From the NCBI GenBank assembly GCA_934463345.1, contig CAKSJL010000076.1, positions 1-8,065 of the forward strand: DNA of 8,065 bases, in the 5' to 3' direction. A program made the translations under genes and the position numbers. The notes beneath the pieces were generated by a model, which saw only the letters and a program-made list of their open reading frames with translations, had not been told where the DNA came from and made no database searches. This document shows, one piece after another, positions 6,785 through 8,065 of this stretch (its first letter is position 1; every line of letters starts with the position of its first letter). This stretch comes from an uncultured Oscillospiraceae bacterium. GTDB taxonomy: Bacteria; Bacillota; Clostridia; Oscillospirales; Ruminococcaceae.

Positions 6785-6813
6785 ATTTTACTATATTTCT
6801 GAAATCTTTTCAA
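6785..6813 (-). promoter_or_regulatory. Sigma-A promoter of pgi
   Basis: On the minus strand, TTGAAA (6813-6808), a 17-base spacer and TAAAAT (6790-6785) differ from consensus at one base in each hexamer. The predicted start near 6778 gives a leader of about 67 bases before the pgi ATG. The -35 TTG is the same triplet that would be the start of the longer open frame, which therefore would not be transcribed. Confidence 0.8.
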
Positions 6814-6857
6814 GGTAAAACTTGATTATTGTCTGTTTTGAATAAATATAAGACGTA

Positions 6858-7994
6858 TTATTTGTACATATTGTGCAGAATATTGTCTAAGGAATCAATA
6901 AATGTGACCTTTTTTACAGCATTTTCTGTTATAAGGTCGGTTTCATGCAATAATGTGTCACCATTATAGAATCCGACAGTTCCTACCTTTTGACCTTTTT
7001 TTATTGGAGCATAAAGATACTCCGGCATAAAAATCACTGTTTCTATTTCGCCATTATTTTCCGGAACTACCAATCCGCTGAGATTTCCTGTTGTAATTTC
7101 CACTGCCCTATCAACGCCGCCTTTTACTTCCAATGGTCTTATGAATTCTCCGGAAAATGAAGGTGTTGTAAGTTTATAGGATGAAAATCCCACAGACATA
7201 AGTGATTTTGCCGCAGAAAATCTTTCATCTTCGTCACAGCTGCCCAATACAACTGCAATATAGCTCTTCCCATTACGTTGTGCCGACAGAGCCAGACAAT
7301 AACCCGATTCATCAGAATGTGCGGCTTTAAGCCCCGTTATACCGTCATAGCTTCTTACAAGTTTATTTTCGTTTACAACCTCCGTCTGACCGTTTCTTAC
7401 AGTATCAGTCCATGTGGTCATAATGCTGTAAAGAAATTCATGTTTAAGCAGTTCACGGCAAAGAAGCGCAACATCATAAGCTGTTGAATACTGCCCATCG
7501 CAATCATACCCTGCTGCATTTCTGAACGCAGTATTTCTCATGCCCAGTTCAAAAGCTCTGGCATTCATCATATCAACAAATTCTTCTTCACTGCCACCTA
7601 TTTCTTCAGCAATAACAATTGATGCATCATTGGCATTACCAATAATGATAGCTTTCAGCAGTTCTTCAACTGTTATATTTTCTCCAGGCATAAGCCAAAT
7701 AACAGCGCCCTTTATCCCCTCCACTGAGGAACTGACAGTAAGCTCCCTATCCATTTTGAGATTATCAGATTCAATTTCTTCGGCAGCAAGTAAGACAGTC
7801 ATGAGTTTGTTAAGAGTCCCCTGTGCTGTTTTGTCATAGCCACCAGATTCTTTTATCACTGCACCTGTTTCTGTTTCCATAAGAAGCGTTCGCATTGTAT
7901 AATCCGGATGCTTTTCCAGTGCATACACATTAGCTCCTAGCATCTCTATCAGCATAACAGCCATAAAAATCAAACATTTAAACTTTTTTATCAT
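6858..7994 (-). CDS. Exported D-alanyl-D-alanine carboxypeptidase-like protein (peptidase S11) with degenerate active site
   Basis: Related to DacF/DacA penicillin-binding proteins, which trim the terminal D-Ala from peptidoglycan stem peptides outside the membrane. The 378 residues begin with a signal peptide (KK at 3-4, hydrophobic core 8-20, probable cleavage after VYA at 25). The S11 domain follows to about 270, with conserved landmarks LMTVLLAAEE (64-73), NDASIVIAEEIGGSEEEFV (122-140), FELGMRNTAFRNAAG (148-162) and ESGYCLALSAQRNG (229-242). A C-terminal PBP5-like beta domain spans about 283-365. The catalytic motifs differ from the family: SxxK is TLNK (60-63), SxN is NAN (120-122) and KTG is KAA (223-225). 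The frame is otherwise intact, so it is not simply a decayed gene. Loss of carboxypeptidase activity is inferred. The ATG at 7994 has only a weak GGCGG site 6 bases upstream. Membership of the fold is sure; activity is doubtful. Confidence 0.9.
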   Translation of the reverse strand: MIKKFKCLIFMAVMLIEMLGANVYALEKHPDYTMRTLLMETETGAVIKESGGYDKTAQGTLNKLMTVLLAAEEIESDNLKMDRELTVSSSVEGIKGAVIWLMPGENITVEELLKAIIIGNANDASIVIAEEIGGSEEEFVDMMNARAFELGMRNTAFRNAAGYDCDGQYSTAYDVALLCRELLKHEFLYSIMTTWTDTVRNGQTEVVNENKLVRSYDGITGLKAAHSDESGYCLALSAQRNGKSYIAVVLGSCDEDERFSAAKSLMSVGFSSYKLTTPSFSGEFIRPLEVKGGVDRAVEITTGNLSGLVVPENNGEIETVIFMPEYLYAPIKKGQKVGTVGFYNGDTLLHETDLITENAVKKVTFIDSLDNILHNMYK

Positions 7995-7998
7995 AATA

Positions 7999-8004
7999 AA
8001 CCGC
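7999..8004 (-). promoter_or_regulatory. Atypical ribosome binding site of the S11-like gene
   Basis: The only Shine-Dalgarno-like sequence before the ATG at 7994 is GGCGG, about 6 bases upstream, one mismatch from GGAGG. The other complete genes here have AAGG- or GGAGG-type sites, so this gene may be weakly translated. Confidence 0.45.
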
Positions 8005-8042
8005 CATATTCTTGAATTTAAAATATGATAATTTATATGCTG

Positions 8043-8056
8043 ATTTTCATGAAAAT
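8043..8056. repeat. 14-bp perfect palindrome upstream of the S11-like gene
   Basis: ATTTTCATGAAAAT reads the same on both strands and lies about 50 bases before the S11-like start, where an operator could sit. AT-rich palindromes of this size can arise by chance. A TATAAA lies a few bases downstream on the minus strand, but no good -35 accompanies it. The window ends nine bases further on. Confidence 0.35.
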
Positions 8057-8065
8057 AACACCGCC

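Noticed and set aside
6712..6813. Longer pgi starting at TTG 6813
   Set aside because: The TTG lies in the promoter -35, lacks a ribosome binding site, and would add 34 residues not seen in the family.
1..8065. Defence island, mobile element, CRISPR array, tRNA or riboswitch
   Set aside because: Both strands were read for terminal repeats, transposase motifs, regular short repeats and conserved RNA elements; none was seen, and nearly all DNA is taken up by housekeeping genes.

Overview
The window looks like ordinary chromosomal DNA from a low-GC, Gram-positive anaerobe of the class Clostridia, most likely a relative of Ruminococcus (Oscillospiraceae). This is inferred from three things: AT-rich intergenic DNA with strong AGGAGG ribosome binding sites and sigma-A type promoters; the gene string yceD-rpmF then der-plsY-gpsA; and the style of the proteins. 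The genus is a guess from sequence style, not a database result.

Layout. On the + strand, bases 1-886 carry the 3' four-fifths of a type I DAHP synthase gene (shikimate pathway), closed by a 12-bp hairpin terminator at 896-930. All other genes lie on the minus strand and converge on it. In transcription order, from right to left, they are: an exported S11-family D,D-carboxypeptidase-like protein (7994-6858); pgi (6711-5377); a small P-loop protein of unknown function (5274-4867); yceD (4794-4345); rpmF (4315-4130); a terminator (4115-4082); then der (3986-2658), plsY (2645-1974) and gpsA (1968-970).

Transcription units. pgi has a good promoter (TTGAAA-N17-TAAAAT). yceD-rpmF has an exact-consensus promoter (TTGACA-N17-TATAAT) and ends at a U-tailed hairpin. 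der-plsY-gpsA is tightly packed, with 12-bp and 5-bp gaps, so it is probably one operon; it joins a 50S assembly GTPase to glycerol-3-phosphate synthesis (GpsA) and its first acylation (PlsY). yceD-rpmF and der both serve the large ribosomal subunit.

Most notable point. The S11 protein keeps its signal peptide, fold and C-terminal domain, but all three active-site motifs are altered: SxxK has become TLNK, SxN has become NAN, and KTG has become KAA. It is therefore a probable pseudoenzyme or an enzyme of changed chemistry. The small P-loop protein is the other gene without a known job. I see no mobile element, CRISPR array, tRNA, rRNA or defence system. The rest is housekeeping, and no stretch over 300 bases lacks a gene.
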